Shown: positions 1-7,259 of the stretch, piece by piece
Layout: each line of letters begins with the position of its first letter
Numbering within the stretch: the stretch's first letter is position 1
NCBI RefSeq assembly: GCF_010892395.1
Contig: NZ_JAACKB010000310.1
Span: 1 to 11,852, forward strand
Origin: Sulfurovum sp. bin170
GTDB lineage: Bacteria; Campylobacterota; Campylobacteria; Campylobacterales; Sulfurovaceae
DNA: 11,852 nt
Direction: 5' to 3'
The notes under the pieces: generated by a model
Told to the model about the DNA's origin: nothing
The model's database searches: none
The model's input: only the letters and a program-made list of their open reading frames with translations
Made by a program: the position numbers and the translations under genes

Positions 1-2
1 AT

Positions 3-536
3 GATGATAAAAAAATATTTTACTATGAAAATATTAAGGAGATTGATTTTGAAAAATCTTTAAATACAGAAGTTATAGAAACGGATATAAAACTAAAAGA
101 GCTTCATGGATATGAGGTTGTGATTGGAGAAAAAGTAAAATTTCTTACTAGTGTAGAGGATATTGTATTAACCATTGGAAATATAAAAGTTAATGGTGAA
201 AAATTTATTGTTGTTGGTAAAGATGAAAATGGATATGATATGGAACTACCATATACTAAAGAGAGTCTAGTGAGGTTTATTCAGAGTATAAAAGATAAAA
301 AATCAGGAATCAAAGAGATAGATATAGTTAAAAGAGATTTTCTAAATAGAAAGTTCAAGCAGAATATTCAAAGTGATTTAGGTGGATTTGAAGAGGCTAC
401 TTTTGAGATAATAGATTTTAAACCAACAGATGATGAGAATAAATTTATTGCTATTATTAAGATGCCTGATGGGAGTATTCAAGATAGTACAGCTCCTGTT
501 GATAAAAAGGCTCTTTTAAAGTTGAAGTGGGAATAA
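3..536 (+). CDS. 3' part of an unrecognised protein gene (5' end outside the window)
   Basis: One frame is open from base 3 to the TAA at 534-536, giving at least 177 residues. A GTG at 120 could be taken as the start, but the frame is already open for 39 codons upstream in the same style (rich in Lys, Glu, Ile and Asp) and no Shine-Dalgarno site precedes it. I therefore read this as a gene entering from the left. I do not recognise the family. The visible part is soluble, with alternating beta-type stretches (a segment around EKFIVVGKDENGYDMELPY, another around EEATFEIIDFKP, and FIAIIKMPDGS near the end) and no membrane segment or signal peptide. It ends at a normal stop 31 bases before the target duplication of the transposon, so the insertion missed the coding region. 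Whether it belongs to the conjugation cluster cannot be told from the sequence. Confidence 0.7.
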   Translation, partial: DDKKIFYYENIKEIDFEKSLNTEVIETDIKLKELHGYEVVIGEKVKFLTSVEDIVLTIGNIKVNGEKFIVVGKDENGYDMELPYTKESLVRFIQSIKDKKSGIKEIDIVKRDFLNRKFKQNIQSDLGGFEEATFEIIDFKPTDDENKFIAIIKMPDGSIQDSTAPVDKKALLKLKWE

Positions 537-568
537 AAATATAGAATTTTACAGCTATCTTACTCCCA
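528..568 (+). terminator. weak hairpin at the end of the first gene
   Basis: TGGGAATAA (528-536) can pair with TTACTCCCA (560-568) with one A-C mismatch, leaving a loop of about 23 bases. The stop codon lies inside the left arm. No run of T follows, so a classical Rho-independent terminator is doubtful. The transposon target repeat starts at the last base of the right arm. Confidence 0.22.
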
Positions 569-573
569 TCTTA
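568..573. repeat. left target-site duplication (ATCTTA)
   Basis: The six bases ATCTTA directly abut the outer end of the left terminal inverted repeat and recur directly after the right one at 4632-4637. Tn3-family elements usually duplicate 5 bp. Five (TCTTA) would also fit if the element were one base longer at its right end. A further ATCTTA at 557-562 is probably chance. Confidence 0.8.
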
Positions 574-648
574 GGCTACTTTTACATAACCACGCCAAAA
601 GCGACATTGATTCTTTAATAAAACTTAAATTAAAACTCTTCAAAGCTT
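574..648 (+). repeat. left terminal inverted repeat (IRL), 75 bp
   Basis: It begins GGCTACTTTTACATAACCAC and pairs base by base with the reverse complement of 4557-4631, with mismatches only at 616, 636 and 639. The first 42 bases are identical. Tn3-family ends are normally about 38 bp and often begin GGGG; this one is twice as long and begins GGCTAC. Its inner end covers the last codons and stop of tnpR (640-648). Confidence 0.92.
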
Positions 649-1251
649 AAGAACTTTCTCTCCAAACTCTCTAAGCTCCCCTGTGGGTCCAACATAACGA
701 TAAAGAGTAGGGCGAGTAATCCCAAGCTCTTTACAAAGTTCAGCCACAGAAGTATCACGATTTTTCATGGAGGCTTGAGCTAATCTCACTTGAGCTTTAG
801 TCAATTGAAATTTTCGTCCACCTTTTCGTCCTCTAGCTCGTGCTGCTTGAAGTCCTGCTATGGTTCGCTCACGGTTGAGTTCTCTTTCAAACTCAGAAAG
901 AGCAGCAAAAATAGAAAAGACCATTCTCCCTGATGGAGTGGTGGTGTCAATATCAACCCCTTGACCAGAGAGAACTTTGAATCCAACTTTTCTTTGTGTT
1001 AATTCATCAACTGTAGAGATAAGATGTTTTAGATTTCGTCCAAGCCTATCAAGTTTCCAAACCACCAATATATCATCCTCTCTAAGAGCCTTAAGACAAT
1101 TTTCCAATCCTGGTCTATCCTCTTTGACTCCAGATGCTTTGTCCGAGTAGATATTTTCTTTTTGAACTCCTGCTTCTATTAGTGCATCTATTTGTAAATC
1201 TAAAACTTGGCTTCCATCTGATTTTGAGACTCTTGCATAACCTATAAGCAT
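640..1251 (-). CDS. tnpR: Tn3-family serine resolvase (resolvase/invertase family)
   Basis: This site-specific serine recombinase resolves transposition cointegrates at res. From the chosen ATG (1249-1251) it has 203 residues, close to the usual 180-210. The N-terminal catalytic domain starts MLIGYARVS, with the nucleophile expected at Ser9. The family motifs VVWKLDRLGRNLKHL, TPSGRMVFSIFAALSEFER and ARARGRKGGR follow. The C-terminal helix-turn-helix is at about residues 168-187 (SVAELCKELGITRPTLYRYV). The frame could extend 17 codons upstream to 1302, but that extension has no family similarity, whereas AAGGGG lies about 9-10 bases before the ATG at 1251. The gene diverges from tnpA, as in Tn3 itself. 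Its TGA stop (640-642) lies inside the left terminal inverted repeat, so its C-terminus is tied to the transposon end sequence. Confidence 0.93.
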   Translation of the reverse strand: MLIGYARVSKSDGSQVLDLQIDALIEAGVQKENIYSDKASGVKEDRPGLENCLKALREDDILVVWKLDRLGRNLKHLISTVDELTQRKVGFKVLSGQGVDIDTTTPSGRMVFSIFAALSEFERELNRERTIAGLQAARARGRKGGRKFQLTKAQVRLAQASMKNRDTSVAELCKELGITRPTLYRYVGPTGELREFGEKVLKL

Positions 1252-1325
1252 TTTGGTTTTCCCCTTATGTAAATCAAACCACCGTTTGTGACCCATATTC
1301 AATTTATATTAAAATAGATTCAAAT

Positions 1326-1354
1326 AGTATAAAATAATCCGTTACTTATTCTAA
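1326..1354 (-). promoter_or_regulatory. candidate tnpR promoter
   Basis: On the minus strand, TTAGAA (1354-1349) is followed by a 17-base spacer and TATACT (1331-1326). The -10 matches the consensus at five of six positions; the -35 matches at three. Transcription would begin near 1319, giving a leader of roughly 68 bases before the tnpR ATG. It overlaps the inverted repeat at 1346-1352, which would fit autorepression. Confidence 0.4.
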
Positions 1355-1377
1355 GTATAGCAAAGGTTATATACAAT
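1349..1377 (+). promoter_or_regulatory. candidate tnpA promoter
   Basis: TTCTAA (1349-1354), 17 bases, then TACAAT (1372-1377), a five-of-six -10 match. The start of transcription would lie near 1384, about 23 bases before the tnpA ATG, leaving room for the AGGAA ribosome site at 1395-1399. The -35 hexamer is the same six bases used in the tnpR candidate on the other strand. Confidence 0.4.
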
Positions 1378-1406
1378 AAGAATAAAAAACAAATAGGAAT
1401 GACTTC

Positions 1407-4400
1407 ATGGGAACAACTTTAAGAATCCTAACCAAAGAGGAAGAAAAATTTTTAGAACAATCTCCAAAATTCACTTATCAACAAAAAGAGTATTTTTTTA
1501 AATTACCAAGTAGTCTAATGGATACTTTAATCTCCGTTGATAAAGCTTCAAATAAAACCCTACTTATTTTGATGTTTGGCTACTTTAAAGCAACCAATAG
1601 ATTTTTTAAAATTGAGAGTAGTGATGAGAATTTGTTTTATATCGAAGAGATTTATAATCTTAAAAAAACTAAAATTATCTCCAGTAGTTCAAGAACCATT
1701 CAGCGATATAAGAGATTAATAAAAACCCATTTAGGTATTAAGCCTTATGATAACTCGATAGAAAAGCAACTTCAACAAGAGGCAATTAATCTTGCCAACA
1801 ATTTTGTACATCGTAAAAAAATACTCTACTCTTTAATTGAGTTCTCAAAAAAGTTAAAGATAGAAATACCCAGTTATTCTGAACTGTTGAGAATCATTTC
1901 AGTCGCTCTAAGTTACCCAAAAATAAATGTTTTAAACAAACTAGAATCTTATTTAAATGATGAGAGGTTAAAAGTGCTTGATGATTTTTTAGATAAAAAT
2001 AGTAGCTATAAAAACAAGTATAACATCATACAGTATAAACGAATAGGACACTCCACAAATCGAAAGCAGATGTTATTGAGTTTGGAGCATTTTAGTACAA
2101 TAAAATCTAAATTTAATGCCATAAGAGCGTTGATAGAGACTATAGGAGTTACTCCAAAAATGGCTCAATATTATGCTAGATGGATTGAGAAAGGAAAAAC
2201 AACCCAACTTACTCAAAAAGATAAACTCAATACAAGTTTCCTCCTTCTATCTTTCATCTATTATCAATATCTCATCCGTAATGATAATCTAATTGATAGA
2301 TTTATCTCCATTGTACAAAGTGCCAAAAACTCATCACTTAGGTCTCAAAAAGATGCTAGTTTTGAACAGGAGCCGAATAAAAATAGAATTATTCAATCGC
2401 TAGAGGAGTCTAATCTTTCAATGCTTAATGAGATTGATGCCATTTTAAAAAATGAGACTATTAACGCCTCAAAAAAAGTAGATCTTATCAAACAGCTTGT
2501 AGAACAAAAAAGCAGGGTTCTTACAGAGATACTCTCAGAAAAAAAACTGTTTGAATCTTCAGTTGATAAGAGGTATGAGTTTATTGAGAAAAAATCAAAA
2601 TCACTTCAAGGCAAACTATCAGGAGTAGTTAAAGCTCTTGAGTTTGATGAACCAAGCTCTCATAAAAATATTATTGAGGCGATTAATTATTTCAAGAACC
2701 GAGATGGAGATGTTCAAAAAGATTCCCCCAGAGCATTTTTGAGTGAAGAGGAGCAACAAGTTATCTTTGAAGAGGGGAAATTTAGAATATCACTCTATAA
2801 AATATTGCTCTTTTTTCATATTGGTGATGCCATAAAATCAGGAAGACTTAATCTAAAACACTCCTATCGTTATCAAAACTTTGAAAGTTATCTGATTGAT
2901 AAAGAGGAGTGGAAAAAATATAAAGATGCACTATTGAAAACCTATAATTTGGAGCATTTAAAAGAGTTGGAGAAATTTTTAGAACCAATAAAATCAAAAT
3001 TAGAGAGTAGCTATAAGCAGACCAATGAGAGGATTATCAAAGAGTTAAACACCAATTTTAGATTAACAGCAGACTCTTTTATTCTAAAGACACCCAAGCT
3101 TGAAAAAGAGCCATATCAAGAGGAGTCTATCTCCAAATATTTTCCTCAAAGCGATTATCTTTCTGTTATTGATGTGTTGCACTCCATTAATCAAGAGACC
3201 AATTTTTTAGAAGCTTTTCAACACTATAGTCAAAGTAAAAGAGAGAGAAATCAAAACCTACTGTTGGCTTCTGTATTGGGCTATGGATGTAACATCAATA
3301 TCTCAAAAATAGGTAAAATTTCCAAAGGAATCAATGAGAATCAACTTGATAATACCAGGATATGGTACTTTACAGGAGAGAACACCATTGAAGCCAATAA
3401 TAGAGTTATTACATTTATGGACACTTTAGATATTGTAAAACTGATGAGAAGTCACAAAGAGGAGAATCATACTTCTAGCGATGGTCAAAAGTTTAATATG
3501 AATCCCTCAGTAGATTCCACCAATGCAGGACACTCTCTTAAATACTTTGGTTTCCCAAAAGGGGTAAGTGTTTATACCTTTATAGATGAGTCACACCAGC
3601 TCTTCCATTCACAAGTTATCAATGTTTCTGAACGAGAGAGTGGGTATGTGATTGATGGGTTGATGCACAATGATGTCATAAAAAGTGATATACACTCAAC
3701 GGATACACATGGATATAGTGAGGTTATTTTTGGATTGACTCATCTATTGGGATTTTCATTTGCACCAAGGATTAAAAACTTTAAAAAGCAACAACTCTAT
3801 AGCTTCAACTTTCCAAAGGAGTATCATGCTCTAGGCTATAAACTGATTCCAAAACATAAGATAAAAGAACAAATAATGAAAGAAAATTGGGATGATATTC
3901 TACGGTTTGTTGTCACTATAAAATCAAGGAAAACAACCACCTCTCAACTGCTAAAACGATTAACCTCTTATAGCCGTCAACACAAGTTATATAGGGCAAT
4001 CAAAGAGTTCGGAAAAATTATAAAAACAGATTTTTTACTAACTTATATTGATAATGTTGAGCTTAGACAACGCATTGAGAAACAGCTCAATAAAGTAGAA
4101 GCATCTAACAAATTTTCTAAAGCCGTTTTCTTTGGGAATAATGCAGAGTTTCAAGTCTCAACAGTAGAGGAGCAAAATATCGCTAATAACTCAAAAAGAC
4201 TAATTCAAAACTCTATAATCCTCTGGAACTATCTTTACATGAGTAAAAAAATACAACAAGCTCAATCTCAAAAAGAGAAGGATGAAATTATTCAAGCTAT
4301 TCAAAACAGCTCTACAGTTCATTGGAGTCATATCAATTTTTATGGGGAATATGATTTTACTAAAAGGAGTAAACGCGTTAGTGCCATGATTAGACTTGAC

Positions 4401-4418
4401 AAGGAGGAACTTTTTTAG
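1407..4418 (+). CDS. tnpA: Tn3-family transposase (DDE)
   Basis: The protein cuts the transposon ends and joins them to a target in replicative transposition. It has 1003 residues, the full length for the family (about 950-1010). The N-terminus (LTKEEEKFLEQSPKFTYQQK..., residues about 8-170) matches the DUF4158-type DNA-binding region. The C-terminal half holds the Tn3 DDE domain: first Asp at D692 in TSSDGQKF, second Asp at D766 in TDTHGYSE, and a probable catalytic Glu near E914 in VFFGNNAEF. The conserved downstream segments SIILWNYLYM and VHWSHINFYGEYDF follow. The ATG is preceded by AGGAA with good spacing (about 7 bases). The frame is uninterrupted and the key residues are in place, so the enzyme is likely functional. 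After the TAG there are 138 bases before the inner edge of the right inverted repeat. Confidence 0.97.
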   Translation: MGTTLRILTKEEEKFLEQSPKFTYQQKEYFFKLPSSLMDTLISVDKASNKTLLILMFGYFKATNRFFKIESSDENLFYIEEIYNLKKTKIISSSSRTIQRYKRLIKTHLGIKPYDNSIEKQLQQEAINLANNFVHRKKILYSLIEFSKKLKIEIPSYSELLRIISVALSYPKINVLNKLESYLNDERLKVLDDFLDKNSSYKNKYNIIQYKRIGHSTNRKQMLLSLEHFSTIKSKFNAIRALIETIGVTPKMAQYYARWIEKGKTTQLTQKDKLNTSFLLLSFIYYQYLIRNDNLIDRFISIVQSAKNSSLRSQKDASFEQEPNKNRIIQSLEESNLSMLNEIDAILKNETINASKKVDLIKQLVEQKSRVLTEILSEKKLFESSVDKRYEFIEKKSKSLQGKLSGVVKALEFDEPSSHKNIIEAINYFKNRDGDVQKDSPRAFLSEEEQQVIFEEGKFRISLYKILLFFHIGDAIKSGRLNLKHSYRYQNFESYLIDKEEWKKYKDALLKTYNLEHLKELEKFLEPIKSKLESSYKQTNERIIKELNTNFRLTADSFILKTPKLEKEPYQEESISKYFPQSDYLSVIDVLHSINQETNFLEAFQHYSQSKRERNQNLLLASVLGYGCNINISKIGKISKGINENQLDNTRIWYFTGENTIEANNRVITFMDTLDIVKLMRSHKEENHTSSDGQKFNMNPSVDSTNAGHSLKYFGFPKGVSVYTFIDESHQLFHSQVINVSERESGYVIDGLMHNDVIKSDIHSTDTHGYSEVIFGLTHLLGFSFAPRIKNFKKQQLYSFNFPKEYHALGYKLIPKHKIKEQIMKENWDDILRFVVTIKSRKTTTSQLLKRLTSYSRQHKLYRAIKEFGKIIKTDFLLTYIDNVELRQRIEKQLNKVEASNKFSKAVFFGNNAEFQVSTVEEQNIANNSKRLIQNSIILWNYLYMSKKIQQAQSQKEKDEIIQAIQNSSTVHWSHINFYGEYDFTKRSKRVSAMIRLDKEELF

Positions 4419-4556
4419 TTGAGAGAATCACTTTAAGCTAGATTTAAAGGGGGATGCCGAAAAAAGGAGATTGTTTAAACTTGTGTATATTTCAGATTAA
4501 ATTAAGAACTCTTGGCGTGTTTGGTACCTTTGTGTATTTCTCTTGTAAAAACTCTA

Positions 4557-4631
4557 AAGCTTTGAGGAATTTTAATTTAAGTTTTATTGAAGAATCAATG
4601 TCGCTTTTGGCGTGGTTATGTAAAAGTAGCC
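4557..4631 (-). repeat. right terminal inverted repeat (IRR), 75 bp
   Basis: It is the reverse complement of 574-648 at 72 of 75 positions and ends ...GTAGCC at 4631. The inner boundary is at AAGCTTTGAGG; further inward the two ends diverge. Both repeats keep the same order of blocks (GGCTAC, ACATAACCACGCC, AAAGCGACATTG, an AT-rich section, then CAAAGCTT). This suggests that more than the usual 38 bp is under selection, or that the ends were recently made alike. Confidence 0.92.
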
Positions 4632-4637
4632 ATCTTA
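4632..4637. repeat. right target-site duplication (ATCTTA)
   Basis: This is the direct copy of 568-573, next to the right end of the transposon. Removing 574-4637 restores a continuous intergenic sequence between the unknown gene and trbE. Confidence 0.8.
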
Positions 4638-4767
4638 CATCTATCATTATAAAAAAAATTAAAAGATATTAGGGTTGGTAAAGTTATAAACTACCCCAAA
4701 AACAGCATTATAACATTTTAAAGCATATTAAAAATAAATCATTTATATTAATTTTAGTTAGTTTTTA

Positions 4768-4796
4768 TTAAGAGTAAAGCAATTTTCTTATAAAAT
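4768..4796 (+). promoter_or_regulatory. candidate promoter of the trb operon
   Basis: TTAAGA (4768-4773), 17 bases, then TAAAAT (4791-4796) within TATAAAAT. The -10 matches five of six and the -35 four of six consensus bases. The upstream DNA has T-rich runs, as is usual for Campylobacterota promoters. Transcription would start near 4803, leaving about 20 bases with the AAGGGA ribosome site (4811-4816) before trbE. It lies outside the transposon, so the insertion need not silence the operon. Confidence 0.45.
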
Positions 4797-4822
4797 ACCC
4801 TTAATGTCAAAAGGGAAAACAA

Positions 4823-7246
4823 ATGATAAATCTAAAAGCCTACAGAGATAAACCAAAATCTCTAGGTGATTTACTAAACTATGCAACGATGATAGACTCT
4901 GCAACATTGTTAAATAAAAATGGCTCACTCACCACAGGGTATAGTTATACCTCTAGTGACCTCTCATCAGCCCCACTCTATGAGAGAAATGCATTAACCA
5001 ATAGAATGAACAGAATACTAAGCCAATTTGGTAGCAATTGGACAATACATATAGATTCCTTTAGAACCAAAGTTAATAACTACCCTAAAGAAGAAGAGTC
5101 ATTTTTTAAAGACCCCATAACCAAACAGATAGATAACAATAGAAGAGACTACTTTGAAAATCAGGGAAATCTATACGAAACACAATTCACCCTATTTCTA
5201 ACCTACATCCCACCCTCAAAGGTTAAATCATTACTGCTCTTAATGAGTGGAGAGAACAGAGAGACTGAATTTGAGACTCATATAAAATATTTTCATGAGA
5301 AATTGGCAGAGTTTGAAAATATTTTCACCTCATTTTTTAAAATAGAGAGACTAGAGAACTATACACAAGAGGATAAGTATAAAGAAGAGTCTATCTACGC
5401 CCCTATTCTCTCAACCATTAACTACTATATCACAGGTAAAAAACATCCTATAAAACTACCACCTCTTCCAATGTATCTTGATAGTATTATAGGAGCTAAA
5501 TCTTTAATAGGTGGATTAGAACCAAAGATAGGTGATAAGTTTATAAAGATAGTCTCTATCGATGGCTTCCCTATGGAGTCAAGCCCAAATATTCTAAATA
5601 ACCTAAACTTGATGGATTTTGAGTATAGATTCTCAAATAGATTTATCTATCTTGACCAGAGTGAAGCTCTATCACTACTAGATAAAGAGAGAAGAAAATG
5701 GAATCAACAGACCACCTCTTTATGGCAACAGCTTTTTGACATTCAAACAAACAAAGTTGATAAATACGCCACCGAGATGGTAGAGCAGATAGACTCTGCC
5801 ACAGCTGACCAAAAATCAAATATGGTCTCTTTTGGTTACTATAGTGCAAATATTGTCATACTAGATGAAGACCAAGAGAGACTACATAAAAAAGTTAATA
5901 TCGTTATTCAAAATATTGAGAGCTTAGGATTTAGTGCAAGAGTGGAGAACTTTAACGCATTAGAAGCGTGGTTGGGAACTCTACCCTCTCACTCCATAGA
6001 AAATCTCCGAAAACAGATGATTTCAACCCTAAATCTAGCTCACTTTATCCCTACAAGTAATATCTGGACAGGAGATAGATATTGCCCCTCTGATAAGTTT
6101 CCCATAAAGTCACCTCCCCTACTCCACACCGTATCAGATGGTCATGTACCCTTTAGACTAAATCTACATGTAGAGGATGTAGGACATACACTAATATTTG
6201 GTCCAACAGGAGCAGGAAAATCAACTCTTATTGCTCTACTTGTAGCTCAATTTCATAGATATAGAAATGCAAAAATATTTGCCTTTGATAAGGGAAACTC
6301 ACTCTTTGCACTTACCAAAGCAACTGGTGGGAAACATTATGAGATACTAACAGAGGATTCAGAACTATCCTTTGCACCATTAGCCAATCTTCAAACCACA
6401 GCAGATAGAGTTTGGGCTGAGGATTGGATAGAGATGATATGTGAGCTACAGGGGCAAACTGTTATGCCTGAACAGAAAAGAAAAATTAGAGAAGCTTTAA
6501 ATACCCACATAGATACCAACTCAAAAACCCTAACAGAGTTTATAGCTCAAATCCAAGATGATAATATATCAGAAGCTCTCTCATTCTATAGCTCCAAAGG
6601 CTCTATAGAGATACTTGATGGAGATGTAGATAGTATCACATTTGCAACACTATCTACATTTGAACTTCATGAGCTTATGCAGTTAGGGGATAAAGTAGTT
6701 ATACCCATACTACTCTATCTCTTTCATAAGATAGAGCAGTCACTTGATGGATCACCATCAGCCATTTTTATTGATGAAGCGTGGGTGGTTCTTGGTCACC
6801 CTGTATTTAGAGATAAAATCAAAGAGTGGTTAAAAGTTCTTAGAAAGTATAACTGTGCTGTTATACTTTCAACCCAATCTCTATCAGATGCAACCAACTC
6901 TGGAGTATTGGATGTACTCCAAGAGTCATGTCCTACAAAAATATTTTTACCCAACTCAAAAGCTTTCCAAAAAGGAACCGATAGCACTATTTTAGGACCC
7001 TATGATTTCTATAGAACCTTTGGACTAAATGACCAAGAGATAGAGATTATCTACTCCTCTATACCTAAAAGAGAATACTACTATAGCTCACCCAATGGTA
7101 CAAGAAAATTTAATCTAATGTTTGATGATTTCACCTTAGCATTCTGTGGAGCTTCCTCGATAGAGGAGGTAACAGAGATTAAAAAACTAATTGCAGAAGA
7201 TGAGTCAACTTGGATATCTAAATGGATTCAATATAGAACCAACTAA
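4823..7246 (+). CDS. trbE: type IV secretion / conjugation ATPase TrbE (VirB4 family)
   Basis: This is the cytoplasmic, membrane-associated ATPase that energises pilus assembly and substrate transfer. At 807 residues it has normal length for TrbE/VirB4. The N-terminus (NLKAYRDKPKSLGDLLNYA, then LLNKNGSLTTGYSY and SSDLSSAPLYER) follows the TrbE pattern. The C-terminal RecA-like domain has the Walker A motif GPTGAGKST at residues 460-468 and Walker B AIFIDEAW with D651/E652. The later conserved segment ILSTQSLSDA...LQESCPTKIFLPN is also present. There is no VirB3 fusion at the N-terminus. The ATG follows AAGGGA by six bases. It is the first gene of the operon seen here; trbB, trbC and trbD, expected just before it, are not present between it and the transposon. 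All motifs look intact. Confidence 0.95.
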   Translation: MINLKAYRDKPKSLGDLLNYATMIDSATLLNKNGSLTTGYSYTSSDLSSAPLYERNALTNRMNRILSQFGSNWTIHIDSFRTKVNNYPKEEESFFKDPITKQIDNNRRDYFENQGNLYETQFTLFLTYIPPSKVKSLLLLMSGENRETEFETHIKYFHEKLAEFENIFTSFFKIERLENYTQEDKYKEESIYAPILSTINYYITGKKHPIKLPPLPMYLDSIIGAKSLIGGLEPKIGDKFIKIVSIDGFPMESSPNILNNLNLMDFEYRFSNRFIYLDQSEALSLLDKERRKWNQQTTSLWQQLFDIQTNKVDKYATEMVEQIDSATADQKSNMVSFGYYSANIVILDEDQERLHKKVNIVIQNIESLGFSARVENFNALEAWLGTLPSHSIENLRKQMISTLNLAHFIPTSNIWTGDRYCPSDKFPIKSPPLLHTVSDGHVPFRLNLHVEDVGHTLIFGPTGAGKSTLIALLVAQFHRYRNAKIFAFDKGNSLFALTKATGGKHYEILTEDSELSFAPLANLQTTADRVWAEDWIEMICELQGQTVMPEQKRKIREALNTHIDTNSKTLTEFIAQIQDDNISEALSFYSSKGSIEILDGDVDSITFATLSTFELHELMQLGDKVVIPILLYLFHKIEQSLDGSPSAIFIDEAWVVLGHPVFRDKIKEWLKVLRKYNCAVILSTQSLSDATNSGVLDVLQESCPTKIFLPNSKAFQKGTDSTILGPYDFYRTFGLNDQEIEIIYSSIPKREYYYSSPNGTRKFNLMFDDFTLAFCGASSIEEVTEIKKLIAEDESTWISKWIQYRTN

Positions 7247-7259
7247 TATAAAGGGAGAG

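Larger units (their letters stand above)
1252..1406. other. tnpR-tnpA intergenic region, probable res site
   Basis: In Tn3-family elements with divergent genes, the resolvase-binding site and both promoters lie between tnpR and tnpA. This 155-base AT-rich gap is the only place in the element for it. I see an inverted pair TTATTCT (1346-1352) and AGAATAA (1379-1385), overlapped by CTTATT (1345-1350) and AATAAG (1375-1380). ATTCAA occurs twice nearby, on either side of 1310. I cannot assign the individual subsites with confidence. The site would also let TnpR repress both genes. Confidence 0.5.
574..4631. mobile_element. complete minimal Tn3-family transposon (4058 bp)
   Basis: The element is bounded by 75-bp inverted repeats and a direct repeat of the target. 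It carries only a serine resolvase (minus strand) and a Tn3-type DDE transposase (plus strand), transcribed divergently. This is the classic cointegrate pathway set: the transposase makes a cointegrate by replicative transposition and the resolvase resolves it at res. No resistance, toxin-antitoxin or metabolic passenger gene is seen; the 138 bases between the tnpA stop and the right repeat contain nothing I can support. Catalytic residues are present in both enzymes, and both ends and the target repeat are intact, so the element looks recently inserted and potentially active. It lies between the unknown gene at the left edge and the trb operon. Confidence 0.92.

Noticed and set aside
1-63. 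short ATG-started frame at the window start
   Set aside because: Only 20 codons, overlapping the longer open frame that continues to 536.
1252-1302. 17-codon N-terminal extension of the resolvase
   Set aside because: Resolvases begin at the MLIGYARVS-type sequence, and a good AAGGGG site precedes that ATG. The extension lies in the probable res/promoter region.
4454-4672. 72-codon frame running from the tnpA tail through the right inverted repeat into the flank
   Set aside because: It crosses the transposon end and target repeat, so half of it is made of repeat sequence and half of host DNA. The purine run before its ATG is too close for a ribosome site, and the protein resembles nothing I know.
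4671-4700. possible hairpin GGTAAAGTTATAAACTACC upstream of trbE
   Set aside because: The stem is short, needs a bulge and has no T-run, so it is weak evidence for a terminator or regulatory element.
5643-5849. minus-strand frame inside trbE
   Set aside because: It is a shadow of a well-supported VirB4 coding region, with no ribosome site or family features.
6796-6987. minus-strand frame inside trbE
   Set aside because: It lies opposite the conserved ATPase segment and is explained by that coding sequence.
7191-7259. 23-codon N-terminal extension of trbJ overlapping trbE
   Set aside because: It would place a hydrophilic stretch before a clear signal peptide; the ATG at 7260 has a purine-rich site directly upstream.
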